From NCBI GenBank assembly GCA_023512835.1, contig CM042091.1:42236107-42300106 (forward strand): 64,000 nucleotides of DNA, given 5' to 3'. Below are positions 35,374 to 46,299 of the stretch, one piece after another (the stretch's first letter is position 1; each line of letters starts with the position of its first letter). The notes beneath the pieces are model-generated. The model saw only the letters and a program-made list of their open reading frames with translations. It was not told the origin of the DNA and did no database searches. This DNA is from Taxillus chinensis. Lineage: Eukaryota; Streptophyta; Magnoliopsida; Santalales; Loranthaceae. Made by a program: the position numbers and the translations under genes.

Positions 35374-37362
35374 GTGGGTGATTTGAAGGAAAGGGTAGGC
35401 AGTATGGAGTCTTCAATTAAGAATATGGAGAAGTTACTTGTGAGTATGGCACAGAATGCTAATCAAAGGGTGTCAACCAACACTTTTCCAAGTGACACTG
35501 AGGTGAACCCCAAGGAGAGTTGCAAGGCTATCGCTCTAAGGAGTGGGAAAGCATTGAAGGAAGCTGAAGAGCTTAAGAAAAGGGCTATTCCAGAAGAAAA
35601 AAGCAGACCCTTGGAAGTTGATGACCAAGGAAAATCAGATAAAGAAGAAGAAAGGTTTCAAGACAAGAAGGAACAACAGCTGACTAAAGGCAAAATAGTT
35701 GAAGAACAAAGGCAAGAGCTCAGGCCTACCATGCCATTTCCTCGGCGGATGAGAAATCGAGGGGTTGAGGAAGAGTATGAGCGCTTCCTGAGTTTATTCA
35801 AGCGGCTTGAGATTAATATTCCATTTGTGGAAATTTTGGAGCAGATGCCTAGATACAGAAAATATATCAAAGATTTTGTGAAGAAGAAGAGAAGGTATGG
35901 GGATCATGAGACGGTGGCTGTCACTAATGAGGTGAGTAGTGTTGTTCAAAAGAGCTTGCCCATCAAGCATAAAGATCCAGGCATCTTTAACCTCCCTTGT
36001 GTGATTGGTAATGCACCGCAGCAGCAGGCCCTTTCTGATTTAGGGGCCAGCATAAATTTGATCTCTTTTACTTTGTACAAGCAGCTTGGACTGACAGGAA
36101 TGAAGCCAACTTCTATCTCATTGCAGTTTGCAGACCGGTCCACTGGAAGACCTGAAGGAATCATTGAAGATGTGCTAGTTAAGGTGGGCTCCTTCATTTT
36201 TCCAGCAGACTTTGTAGTTTTGGAAATGGAAGAAGATAGAGGAGTTCAGCTCCTCCTTGGAAGACCGTTTCTCAGAACAGGGTGTGCATTGATAGATGTG
36301 GCTCAAGGGCAACTGACTCTGAGAATTAATGAAGAAACTTTTGTTTTCCATATGAGGAAGGCTTTACAAGGTCAAGAGGAGGAGGACTGCCTATGGGTTG
36401 AAGATTTTGAGGAGTTGGTGGAAGACTTTTTGGCAGAAGAAATTACAACAGCAAATGATGGAGTGCTCCAGCTAATAGAAGCTCAACAAGATGAAGAAGT
36501 GGACTTGACAGCTGAGGAGGATGAGCAAACATCAAATTCTCTGGAGCAAGCAACGGAGGAGAAGGAAGAGGACATACCTCCAGCTCCAGAACTGAAGGAA
36601 CTGCCTGGACACCTAAGGTATGAATTTCTAGACTCTACAAATAAATTTCCAGTTATAGTTGCTGCTAATTTAAATGATGTAGAGTGCACTCAACTGCTAG
36701 AAATCCTTAGGAAACACAAAAAGGCCCTAGGGTGGAACATTGAAGATATTAGGGGTATAAGTCTAGGGATTTGTATGCACAAAATTCTAATGAATGATGA
36801 CTTTAAACCCACAGCTGAAAGACAAAGAAGATTAAACCCTGCCATGAAAGAGGTAGTAAGAAAAGAAATTCTAAAATGGAAAAATGCGGGTATAATTTAT
36901 GCTATTTCAGATAGTGAGTGGGTGAGTCCATTGCATGTTGTGCCCAAGAAAGGGGGTATGACAGTGATTAAAAATGAGAAGAATGAATTGATCCCATCTC
37001 GGACGGTGATGGGATGGAGAGTGTGTGTTGACTATAGGAAGCTGAATAAGGCCACCAGGAAGAATCACTTTCCCCTTCCTTTCATTGACCAGATGTTGGA
37101 TAGGTTAGCTAACTATAGTCACTACTGCTTTTTAGATGGATACTCCGGGTATAATCAGATCATGGTTAAACCCGAAGACCAAGAAAAGACCACTTTCACG
37201 TGCCCCTTTGGCACCTTTGCTTTTAGGAGGATGCCATTTGGGCTATGCAATGCACCTGGCACCTTTCAAAGGTGCATGATGGCCATTTTCCAGGGCCTGG
37301 TGGAGGAGATCATGGAGGTTTTCATGGATGACTTTTCAGTGTTTGGTTCCTCCTACCAATAG
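35374..37362 (+). pseudogene. Athila A gag tail, protease and reverse transcriptase
   Basis: 662-aa open frame. It opens with a coiled-coil-like segment (DLKERVGSMESSIKNMEKLL) and an acidic/Lys linker. The aspartic protease is at 35995-36330 (LPCVIGNAPQQQALSDLGASINLI; active site DLGAS at 36039-36053; LLLGRPFLRT). RT is at 36780-37360 (SEWVSPLHVVPKKGG, WRVCVDYRKLNKATRKNHFPLPFIDQML, FMDD catalytic box at 37321-37332). It ends in an in-frame TAG at 37360-37362, and the next codons continue the RT thumb, so this is a nonsense change rather than a natural end. Protease and RT motifs are intact. Confidence 0.92.
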
Positions 37363-39456
37363 TGTTTGAAAAATTTAGATGTGGTCTTAGAAAGATGTGA
37401 GGAGAAGGAACTAGTCCTAAATTGGGAAAAATGCCATTTTATGGTAACTGAGGGGATAGTTCTAGGGCACAAGGTGTCTTCACAAGGTTTGGAGGTGGAC
37501 AAGGCAAAAATCTCCACTATTGAGACTTTGCCACCTCCAACAAATGAAAAAGGGGTGAGAAGTTTCCTTGGCCATGCTGGCTTTTATAGGAGATTCATTA
37601 AGGACTTCTCTAAAATTGCAAAACCCATGAGTAGGCTGTTAGAGAAGGACACAAGCTTTGAGTTCAATGAAGATTGCTTAGAAGCTTTCAACATCCTCAA
37701 GGGTAAGTTAGTCACTGCACCAGTTATAGTCACACCAGACTGGGCTCAGCCTTTTGAGCTAATGTGTGACGCAAGTGATTATGCTGTGGGGGTAGTCTTA
37801 GGGCATAGACGTGATAAGGTGTTTAGGGTCATTTACTATGCTAGTAAGACCTTAGATGATGCTCAACAGAACTACACTACCACTGAAAAAGAGTTGCTGG
37901 CCGTGGTTTATGGCTGCAAAAAGTTTAGACCCTATCTTTTTGGGTCTAAAGTAATTGTTTATACTGATCATGCAGCTTTGAAATATTTATTTGCTAAAAA
38001 AGAAGCTAAGCCACGCTTGATTAAGTGGGTACTCCTTTTACAGGAATTTGATCTTGAAATTAAAGACACAAAGGGAGCCCTAAATTCTGTGGCTGATCAC
38101 CTCTCCCGTGTGGAGAATGCACCTAAGTCTCTACCCATTGTAGATGATTTTCCTGATGAGAAGTTGCTTGAGGTGCACCAGCTTCCTTGGTTTGCTGATA
38201 TAGCAAACTATTTAGCCACTGGGTTTATACCCAAGCAATTGGACTACCATCAGCGAAAGAGGTTGGTAGTGAATGCTAAGAAATACATTTGGGAAGACCC
38301 TATTCTCTATAGGAGGTGTCCAAACCAAATAATTAGAAGGTGTGTCCTTGAGAAGGAGATAGATGACATACAATCACATTATGGGGGCCACTTTAGGGTG
38401 CAGAGAACTGTGGCTAAGATCATGCAGTGTGACTTCTATTGGCCTCACATGGTGAAAGACACCTATGTCTACATCAAAACCTGTGATAGATGTCAAAGGG
38501 TAAGTGGTCTGTCTAGGAAGAAGGAGTTGCCATTGACTGGAATTCTTCCAGTTGAAATTTTTGATATATGGGGCATTGATTTTATGGGGCCATTCCCCAA
38601 TTCTGATGGGTATTCATATATCCTATTGGTCATGGATTATGTGTCAAAGTAGGTAGAAGCTATACCAACCAGAGTGAATGATGCTACTAGAGTAGTGACT
38701 CACTTCCTTACCAGAAACATCTTTAGCCGATTTGGGACACCAAGGGCTATAATTAGTGATGAGGGTAGTCACTTCTGCAATAAACTGTTTGAGAAGTTGT
38801 TGAACAAATATGGGGTAACTCATAGGAAGTCTTTAGCTTACCACCCACAAGCTAATGGACAAGCAGAGGTGTCCAACAGAGAGATTAAAGCCATTTTAGA
38901 GAAAACTGTTGGAGCAAATAGGAAAGACTGGTCTCAAAGGCTTGATGAAGCCTTATGGGCATATAGGACAGCCTATAAAACTCCCATTGGGATGTCATCT
39001 TACCGTATTCTTTATGGGAAGGCCTGTCACTTACCTGTGGAATTAGAGCACAAGGCTCACTGGGCCTTGAGGAAGTTAAATTTTGATCCACAAGAGGCAA
39101 AAGAGCTTAGGATGACTCAATTAATTGAATTAGATGAGTTCAGGATGGATGCCTATGAAAGTGCTAAAATTTATAAAGAAAGAACCAAGAAATGGCATGA
39201 TAGGCAATTAACCAATGAACCTTTAACCTTGGGGCAGAAAGTTCTCTTATTTAACCCAAGGTTAAGGCTGTTTCCTGGAAAATTAAGGTCAAAGTGGATG
39301 AGACCTTTTGTGATAGTTGATAAGAAGCCATATGGGAGCTTTGAGCTCCAAGCTGAAGATGGCAAGAAATTTTGGGTGAATGGCAACAGACTGAAACCAT
39401 ACTTTGATCCAACTCAGAGGGAGATTGTTGATTCCCTCTCTTTCACCACCTCATGA
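37363..39456 (+). pseudogene. Athila A RNase H and integrase
   Basis: Same frame as the RT. RNase [10 protein letters not shown] (37765-37790), [29 protein letters not shown]. The integrase zinc region ([23 protein letters not shown]) is at 38375-38500. The core Asp is at 38578-38580 (IDFMGPF), the second Asp at 38758-38760 (ISDEGSHF) and the Glu at 38881-38883 (SNREIK). The C-terminal GPY/F-like end is [15 protein letters not shown] at 38650-38652 stands where the family has Trp. The final stop is at 39454-39456, just before the conserved post-pol motif AATAAAGCGC. All catalytic residues are present apart from the stop. Confidence 0.92.
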
Positions 39457-39714
39457 TCTTACTTGAAAGTCTAGCTACAGACTTTAAATAAAGCGCTGGT
39501 TGGGAGGCAACCCAATGTTTTATTTTATTTATTTTTTATTCAATAATTTTGTTTGCAAGCTAACCCTGGTGCAGTAGATTTTTTTTCTTTCTTGACTAAC
39601 CATTTGCAGGATGAGCCAAAATTATTGGGCCTTGGACTTCTGAATTTATTTTAAGGAACAAGTCCTGGAGCAAGGAACAAGTGAAGCCCACAAGTACTTG
39701 AATTTCAGCCCAAT

Positions 39715-40151
39715 GAATTGGCGTGCAAGCATAGAGGTTGATCCATACAGCAAAAGACACTCAGAGGAAAATTTTGGGATAATATGGGCCTGCACGCCAA
39801 ATGACCAATTGGCGTGCACCTCTTTTGTCTCTGCAATTTCCTAGGCCAGTAGATAAACATCACATGAAGCACTTTACTTCTTGCACGCCAATTGCTAGCT
39901 GTCATCTGAAGGGATAAAAAGGCAAAATACCAATTTTGGACCTCCTAGAAGCTTCAACAATATCACGTGCAGAAGAGACTATTGCTTTACAGCTCATGGG
40001 GGACCCACCACCAAAATATGAGACGATTCTGACCCACACGCCAATTCACCCATATGACGTGCAAGGGCTAAAATGGTCCAAACACTCTGAAAATTGGAGG
40101 ACACGTGTATGATCCAAATTGGGACACTTCTTCTTCTGCACGCTATAAATA
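39715..40151 (+). promoter_or_regulatory. Putative internal promoter for the Athila extra ORF (unit 1)
   Basis: Non-coding block between pol and the extra ORF. It repeats the LTR U3 vocabulary: AATTGGCGTGCA at 39715, 39811 and (reverse) 39882; CACGTGCA near 39964; CACGCCAATTCACCC near 40038; and a GCACGCTATAAATA box at 40138-40151. A roughly 120-base leader follows to the ATG at 40275. The LTR promoter has the same order of motifs and a TATAAATA. Promoter function is inferred. Confidence 0.55.
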
Positions 40152-40274
40152 AAGAGGCTGGGAGCTAGGTCCTTCACACCAAAAACTCATTTCTAGATCT
40201 GCAATTTGTGAAGCTCTGGTTCTTGCTGCTCTAGCCAAATTCTATCTTTCTTTTCTCTAAATTCCTGAAGCAAG

Positions 40275-42154
40275 ATGGTGCGCACAAGGAGATTAGGCAA
40301 GGAAGAAGTTCATTCATCCAGTTCTTCCAGCAGTGAGGATGGGGAGATGTTCCTGGGGCATGCTTTGGATCTAAGTGCCTTGGAGGAATCAGACCTGGAA
40401 TGGTCAAGTGAGGTGGCCTTAAAGCTTCAAAATCTTGGGTTAGTGAGGTTAGTTTCAGCCAGATATGCCGTTTATTATCCTGCTTTGCATGAGTTTTATC
40501 ATTCCATTTACTTAAATGAGGAGGAGGATGCAATTCTAGGGCAAGTGCAGGGGGTGTATATTCGTATCACACCTGAGACAATTAGGAAGACCTTTAACCT
40601 TCCTATACCTACTGACAACCTTCCTCACCTGACCTTAGGGGAGTATGGTACTGCCTTAAATTATTCCAAACGTTCTGAGAGAAGGAGGCAGTTTACTAAA
40701 AACAGCTTTGTGGGAAAATTTAGATGTTTAGCTCATCTGGTAGGAAAGTGCGTGCTGTTGCAAACTAGTGGAAAGGATGGTGTGCCTATGACCCATCTTG
40801 CATTCATGTATAGCATTGACCATATGTTAAATGTGGACTGGGCTGCTGCCATTTTCAATTGGTGGAAGAAAAACTTGACAAAGAGGGTATATGGCAGACT
40901 GTTATGTGTTATTTTTCAGAGCCAGCATGCTCAGCATTTTGCCCATTTAGACAGCACCCCATACCCCTCTCAATGGGTTTTGAGACTACTGCATACTGAG
41001 GGCGGTTTGGGGGTCAGTACAAGAGGTCATTGGGCAACCAGTGTTCCTCCTCTATCACAGCCTCTAGGCACAGCGTGCGTGTGGAGAGATCCGCTGACTT
41101 TGCGCGAGACACCTCCACTCCATTGGATGAAAGGAAACAGACCCTATTCAGGCTTACTGCCATGTATATGCAGTATAATGTGCACAAGGAAGATGTGTTT
41201 AACTTCTTTCAAGGTATCAGTGGCCAGGTGGTAAGTGAGGTAGAAGTTATAAATTGGGCATTTACAAATGGACATATCCAGAGTGCTCAGTTTGAAGAAT
41301 TAATGGTACTTGTCTCTCAAGACCAGCAAGCTACTTCTAGACCGTCAGCCAGAGTATGGGAAGCCCCTGAAGATCCTGCTACAGCATCTACTGAAGCATG
41401 GAGAAAAGAAACACAAGAGCTCAGCGAGGCAAATGCTAGAAGCCAATGTGAAGTTGAAGCATTAAGGAAGAATAACAAGGAAGTCAAGGGCCTCCTAGGC
41501 AAAATTTGGAAGGCCTTGAGCAAGAAGAAAGCATCCAAACACTCTCCTGTAGTGGAGATATCTGAAGAAGACTTACCTTCAGTTCATGAAGACTCTTCTC
41601 ATGCCCAGGAAGACCCACCACAACCAGAAACTTCAGCAGGGCAAGCTTATTATCCAGAGGAGGCAGAGCCAGAAGCAGGGCATTCACCTTTTCAGCCCTT
41701 TATGGATCCTACCTATTCTCAGGCTATTGTGCCTGTGGTGTTTCCTGTCTCATGGGGGCCATACATTCCTACTGCACCTCAAGACCTGCTTGGACAGCCT
41801 ATACATTTGACCATAGATCCAGCCCTACCATCTGCTGAGAGTCAAGCAGCATTTGAAGACTTCATTAACTCTCAGGTGTTAAGGGCTCGCTTTGCAAGGG
41901 ATATGGACCTCTTCACCTCGTTTGTCCTTCAAAGGATCTTAGGCGATGAATATCTATACTCAGATGAGGTGGACTTATTTTGCGGGACTATGCGTTTTGT
42001 TGTGGAGGCTGAGCCTCATAATTACCCACTGTCCTAGTATAACCTCTATTATGCTGTGCGAGCTTTATGAGCAACCTTTGACTGAAAGTGTGTGGCGCCA
42101 GCGTATAAATGGTCAGAATGAAGGGCACTGTCCTTGGCATGGTATGCACGAGGT
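40275..42154 (+). pseudogene. Extra ORF of Athila A, copy 1 (protease domain missing)
   Basis: ATG 40275 (MVRTRRLGKEE, then a Ser-rich stretch). The domain up to about 41000 includes RITPETIRKTFNLP, FVGKFRCLAHLVGKC, TSGKDGVPMTHLAFMY, NVDWAAAIFNWW and YGRLLCVIF, homologous to the copia extra ORF. The frame shifts between 40900 and 41030, and 41030-42037 continues with a coiled-coil/acidic linker and an all-helical-looking tail. TAG at 42035-42037. The Ulp1-like region is lost because the duplication joint at 42154/42155 re-enters integrase. The N-terminal domain resembles the family annotated as putative plant transposon protein; that assignment is tentative. Confidence 0.8.
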
Positions 42155-43255
42155 GAGATAGATGACATACAATCACATTATGGGGGCCACTTTAGGGTGC
42201 AGAGAACTGTGGCTAAGATCATGCAGTGTGACTTCTATTGGCCTCACATGGTGAAAGACACCTATGTCTACATCAAAACCTGTGATAGATGTCAAAGGGT
42301 AAGTGGTCTGTCTAGGAAGAAGGAGTTGCCATTGACTGGAATTCTTCCAGTTGAAATTTTTGATATATGGGGCATTGATTTTATGGGGCCATTCCCCAAT
42401 TCTGATGGGTATTCATATATCCTATTGGCTGTGGATTATGTGTCAAAGTAGGTAGAAGCTATACCAACCAGAGTGAATGATGCTACTAGAGTAGTGACTC
42501 ACTTCCTTACCAGAAACATCTTTAGCCGATTTGGGACACCAAGGGCTATAATTAGTGATGAGGGTAGTCACTTCTGCAATAAACTGTTTGAGAAGTTGTT
42601 GAACAAATATGGGGTAACTCATAGGAAGTCTTTAGCTTACCACCCACAAGCTAATGGACAAGCAGAGGTGTCCAACAGAGAGATTAAAGCCATTTTAGAG
42701 AAAACTGTTGGAGCAAATAGGAAAGACTGGTCTCAAAGGCTTGATGAAGCCTTATGGGCATATAGGACAGCCTATAAAACTCCCATTGGGATGTCATCTT
42801 ACCGTATTCTTTATGGGAAGGCCTGTCACTTACCTGTGGAATTAGAGCACAAGGCTCACTGGGCCTTGAGGAAGTTAAATTTTGATCCACAAGAGGCAAA
42901 AGAGCTTAGGATGACTCAATTAATTGAATTAGATGAGTTCAGGATGGATGCCTATGAAAGTGCTAAAATTTATAAAGAAAGAACCAAGAAATGGCATGAT
43001 AGGCAATTAACCAATGAACCTTTAACCTTGGGGCAGAAAGTTCTCTTATTTAACCCAAGGTTAAGGTCATTTCCTGGAAAATTAAGGTCAAAGTGGATGA
43101 GACCTTTTGTGATAGTTGATAAGAAGCCATATGGGAGCTTTGAGCTCCAAGCTGAAGATGGCAAGAAATTTTGGGTGAATGGCAACAGACTGAAACCATA
43201 CTTTGATCCAACTCAGAGGGAGATTGTTGATTCCCTCTCTTTCACCACCTCATGA
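42155..43255 (+). pseudogene. Duplicated Athila integrase fragment (unit 2)
   Basis: Second copy of integrase from the zinc domain onward, fused upstream to extra-ORF sequence at 42154/42155. It keeps D, D, E and the same TAG (42449-42451). It differs from unit 1 at only two small places: LAVDYV versus LVMDYV near 42429, and RSFPGK versus RLFPGK near 43067. It lacks protease, RT and RNase H, so it has no independent role. Confidence 0.93.
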
Positions 43256-43513
43256 TCTTACTTGAAAGTCTAGCTACAGACTTTAAATAAAGCGCTGGTT
43301 GGGAGGCAACCCAATGTTTTATTTTATTTATTTTTTATTCAATAATTTTGTTTGCAAGCTAACCCTGGTGCAGTAGATTTTTTTTCTTTCTTGACTAACC
43401 ATTTGCAGGATGAGCCAAAATTATTGGGCCTTGGACTTCTGAATTTATTTTAAGGAACAAGTCCTGGAGCAAGGAACAAGTGAAGCCCACAAGTACTTGA
43501 ATTTCAGCCCAAT

Positions 43514-43948
43514 GAATTGGCGTGCAAGCATAGAGGTTGATCCATACAGCAAAAGACACTCAGAGGAAAATTTTGGGATAATATGGGCCTGCACGCCAAA
43601 TGACCAATTGGCGTGCACCTCTTTTGTCTCTGCAATTTCCTAGGCCAGTAGATAAACATCACATGAAGCACTTTACTTCTTGCACGCCAATTGCTAGCTG
43701 TCATCTGAAGGGATAAAAAGGCAAAATACCAATTTTGGACCTCCTAGAAGCTTCAACAATATCACGTGCAGAAGAGACTATTGCTTTACAGCTCATGGGG
43801 GACCCACCACCAAAATATGAGACGATTCTGACCCACACGCCAATTCACCCATATGACGTGCAAGGGCTAAAATGGTCCAAACACTCGAAAATTGGAGGAC
43901 ACGTGTATGATCCAAATTGGGACACTTCTTCTTCGCACGCTATAAATA
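43514..43948 (+). promoter_or_regulatory. Putative internal promoter for the Athila extra ORF (unit 2)
   Basis: Second copy of the LTR-like motif block, with TATAAATA at 43941-43948 and the ATG at 44074. This copy precedes the only extra ORF that still reaches the protease domain. Confidence 0.55.
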
Positions 43949-44073
43949 AAGAGGCCGGGAGCTAGGTCCTTCACACCAAAAACTCATTTCTAGATCTGCA
44001 ATTTGTGAAGCTCCTGGTTCTTGCTTGCTCTAGCCAAATTCTATCTTTCTTTTCTCTAAATTCCTGAAGCAAG

Positions 44074-46299
44074 ATGGTGCGCACAAGGAGATTAGGCAAG
44101 GAAGAAGTTCATTCATCCAGTTCTTCCAGCAGTGAGGATGGGGAGATGTTCCTGGGGCATGCTTTGGATCTAAGTGCCTTGGAGGAATCAGACCTGGAAT
44201 GGTCAAGTGAGGTGGCCTTAAAGCTTCAAAATCTTGGGTTAGTGAGGTTAGTTTCAGCCAGATATGCCGTTTATTATCCTGCTTTGCATGAGTTTTATCA
44301 TTCCATTTACTTAAATGAGGAGGAGGATGCAATTCTAGGGCAAGTGCAGGGGGTGTATATTCGTATCACACCTGAGACAATTAGGAAGACCTTTAACCTT
44401 CCTATACCTACTGACAACCTTCCTCACCTGACCTTAGGGGAGTATGGTACTGCCTTAAATTATTCCAAACGTTCTGAGAGAAGGAGGCGGTTTACTAAAA
44501 ACAGCTTTGTGGGAAAATTTAGATGTTTAGCTCATCCTGGTAGGAAAGTGCGTCTTTGTTGCAAACTAGTGGAAAGGATGGTGTGCCTATGACCCATCTT
44601 GCATTCATGTATAGCATTGACCATATGTTAAATGTGGACTGGGCTGCTGCCATTTTCAATTGGTGGAAGAAAAACTTGACAAAGAGGGTATATGGCAGAT
44701 CACTTGTGTTATTTTTCGAGCCAGCATGCTCGAGATTTTGCCCATTTAGACAAGACCCCATACCCCTCTCAATGGGTTTTGAGACTACCGCATACCGAGG
44801 GCGGTTTGGGGGTCGAGACAAGAGGTCATTGGGCAACCAGTGTTCCTCCTCTATCACGGCCTCTAGGCACGGCGTGCGTGTGGAGAGATCCGCCGACTTT
44901 GCGCGAGACACCTCCACTCCATTGGATGAAAGGAAACAGACCCTATTCAAGCTTCTTGCCATGTATATGCGGTATAATGTGCACAAGGAAGATGTGTTTA
45001 ACTTCTTTCAAGGTATCGGTGGCCAGGTGGTAAGTGAGGTAGAAGTTATAAATTGGGCATTTACAAATGGACATATCCAGAGTGCTCAATTTGAAGAATT
45101 AATGGTACTTGTCTCTCAAGACCAGCAAGCTACTTCTAGACCGTCGGCCAGGTATGGGAAGCCCCTGAAGATCCTGCTACGAGATCTATCGAAGCATGGA
45201 GAAAAGAAACACAAGAGCTCGGCGAGGCAAATGCTAGAAGCCAATGTGAAGTTGAAGCATTAAGGAAGAATAACAAGGAAGTCAAGGGCCTCCTAGGCAA
45301 AATTTGGAAGGCCTTGAGCAAGAAGAAAGCATCCAAACACTCTCCTGTAGTGGAGATATCTGAAGAAGACTTACCTTCGGTTCATGAAGACTCTTCTCAT
45401 GCCCAGGAAGACCCACCACAACCAGAAACTTCAGCGGGGCAAGCTTATTATCCAGGAGGAGGCAGAGCCGAAGCCAGGGCATTCACCTTTTCGGCCCTTT
45501 ATGGATCCTACCTATTCTCAGGCTATTGTGCCTGTGGTGTTTCCTGTCTCATGGGGGCCATACATTCCTACTGCACCTCAAGACCTGCTTGGACAGCCTA
45601 TACATTTGACCATAGATCCAGCCCTACCATCTGCTGAGAGTCAAGCAGCATTTGAAGACTTCATTAACTCTCAGGTGTTAAGGGCTCGCTTTGCAAGGGA
45701 TATGGACCTCTTCACCTCGTTTGTCCTTCAAAGGATCTTAGGCGATGAATATCTATACTCAGATGAGGTGGACTTATTTTGCGGGACTATGCGTTTTGTT
45801 GTGGAGGCTGAGCCTCATAATTACCCACTGTCCTAGTATAACCTCTATTATGCTGTGCGAGCTTTATGAGCAACCTTTGACTGAAAGTGTGTGGCGCCAG
45901 CGTATAAATGGTCAGAATGAAGGGCACTGTCCTTGGCATGGTATGCACGAGGTGCTGATCCCTGTGCACATTGATCGTCACTATGTCTTGGTGCGTGTGG
46001 ATTTGAGTGCAGGGCATGCGGTGCTTTATGATCCAAGCCAAGGCGAAGGGTTCACCAGAAGAAATAGATGGCTTGTTCATGGGCTCATAAAACGAATCAA
46101 GGATACAATGAAAAAAGAAGGATTGTTGCAGGATAAGCTCCCTCTTATTCACCTCAACGAAATGGAAATCCCTCAGCAGCCTGACCAATTCAGCTGTGGG
46201 ATTTTTGTTTGCTACTATATGATGGCTATTCTGCAAATGAGGGAAAGCTGGGAGATACGCGGAGAAACCTCAAATGATTTTGTTACTTGTGCACGATGA
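44074..46299 (+). pseudogene. Extra ORF of Athila A, copy 2, with complete Ulp1/C48-like protease domain
   Basis: Same N-terminal domain as copy 1, with frame changes near 44540, 44700, 45150 and 45450, all beside CTG or CAG. The last open frame (45745-46299) holds the protease: IPVHIDRHYVLVRVD (His 45979-45981), VLYDPSQ (Asp 46030-46032), IPQQPDQFSCGIFVCYY (Gln 46177-46179, Cys 46195-46197). The Gln-to-Cys spacing of six residues and the DPS after the Asp fit C48/Ulp1 peptidases. All four catalytic positions are intact; TGA at 46297-46299. No signal peptide or membrane segment was seen, so it is not an envelope-like gene. Substrate and role are unknown. Confidence 0.82.

Larger units (their letters stand above)
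38356..42154 (+). repeat. Tandem duplication unit 1 inside Athila A (3799 bp)
   Basis: Starts in the integrase zinc domain (GAGATAGATGACATAC) and ends inside the extra ORF just before its protease domain (GCACGAGGT). It repeats at a constant offset of 3799 through 45953. It contains most of integrase, the LTR-like internal promoter and most of the extra ORF. Confidence 0.95.
42155..45953 (+). repeat. Tandem duplication unit 2 inside Athila A (3799 bp)
   Basis: Second unit, at offset 3799 from unit 1 from integrase (38674/42473) to the extra ORF (41988/45787). After 45953 unique sequence resumes (the Ulp1-like protease). Differences from unit 1 are concentrated at CAG/CTG sites. Confidence 0.95.

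Noticed and set aside
37360..37362. TAG between Athila reverse transcriptase and RNase H as a programmed readthrough site
   Set aside because: It falls inside the polymerase fold rather than at gag-pol, and a second TAG at 38650-38652 replaces a conserved integrase Trp; nonsense mutation is simpler.
40275..46299. Extra ORF as an envelope-like gene
   Set aside because: Athila elements are often said to carry env-like ORFs, but I see no signal peptide, transmembrane segment or fusion-like motif; a cysteine-protease domain is visible instead.
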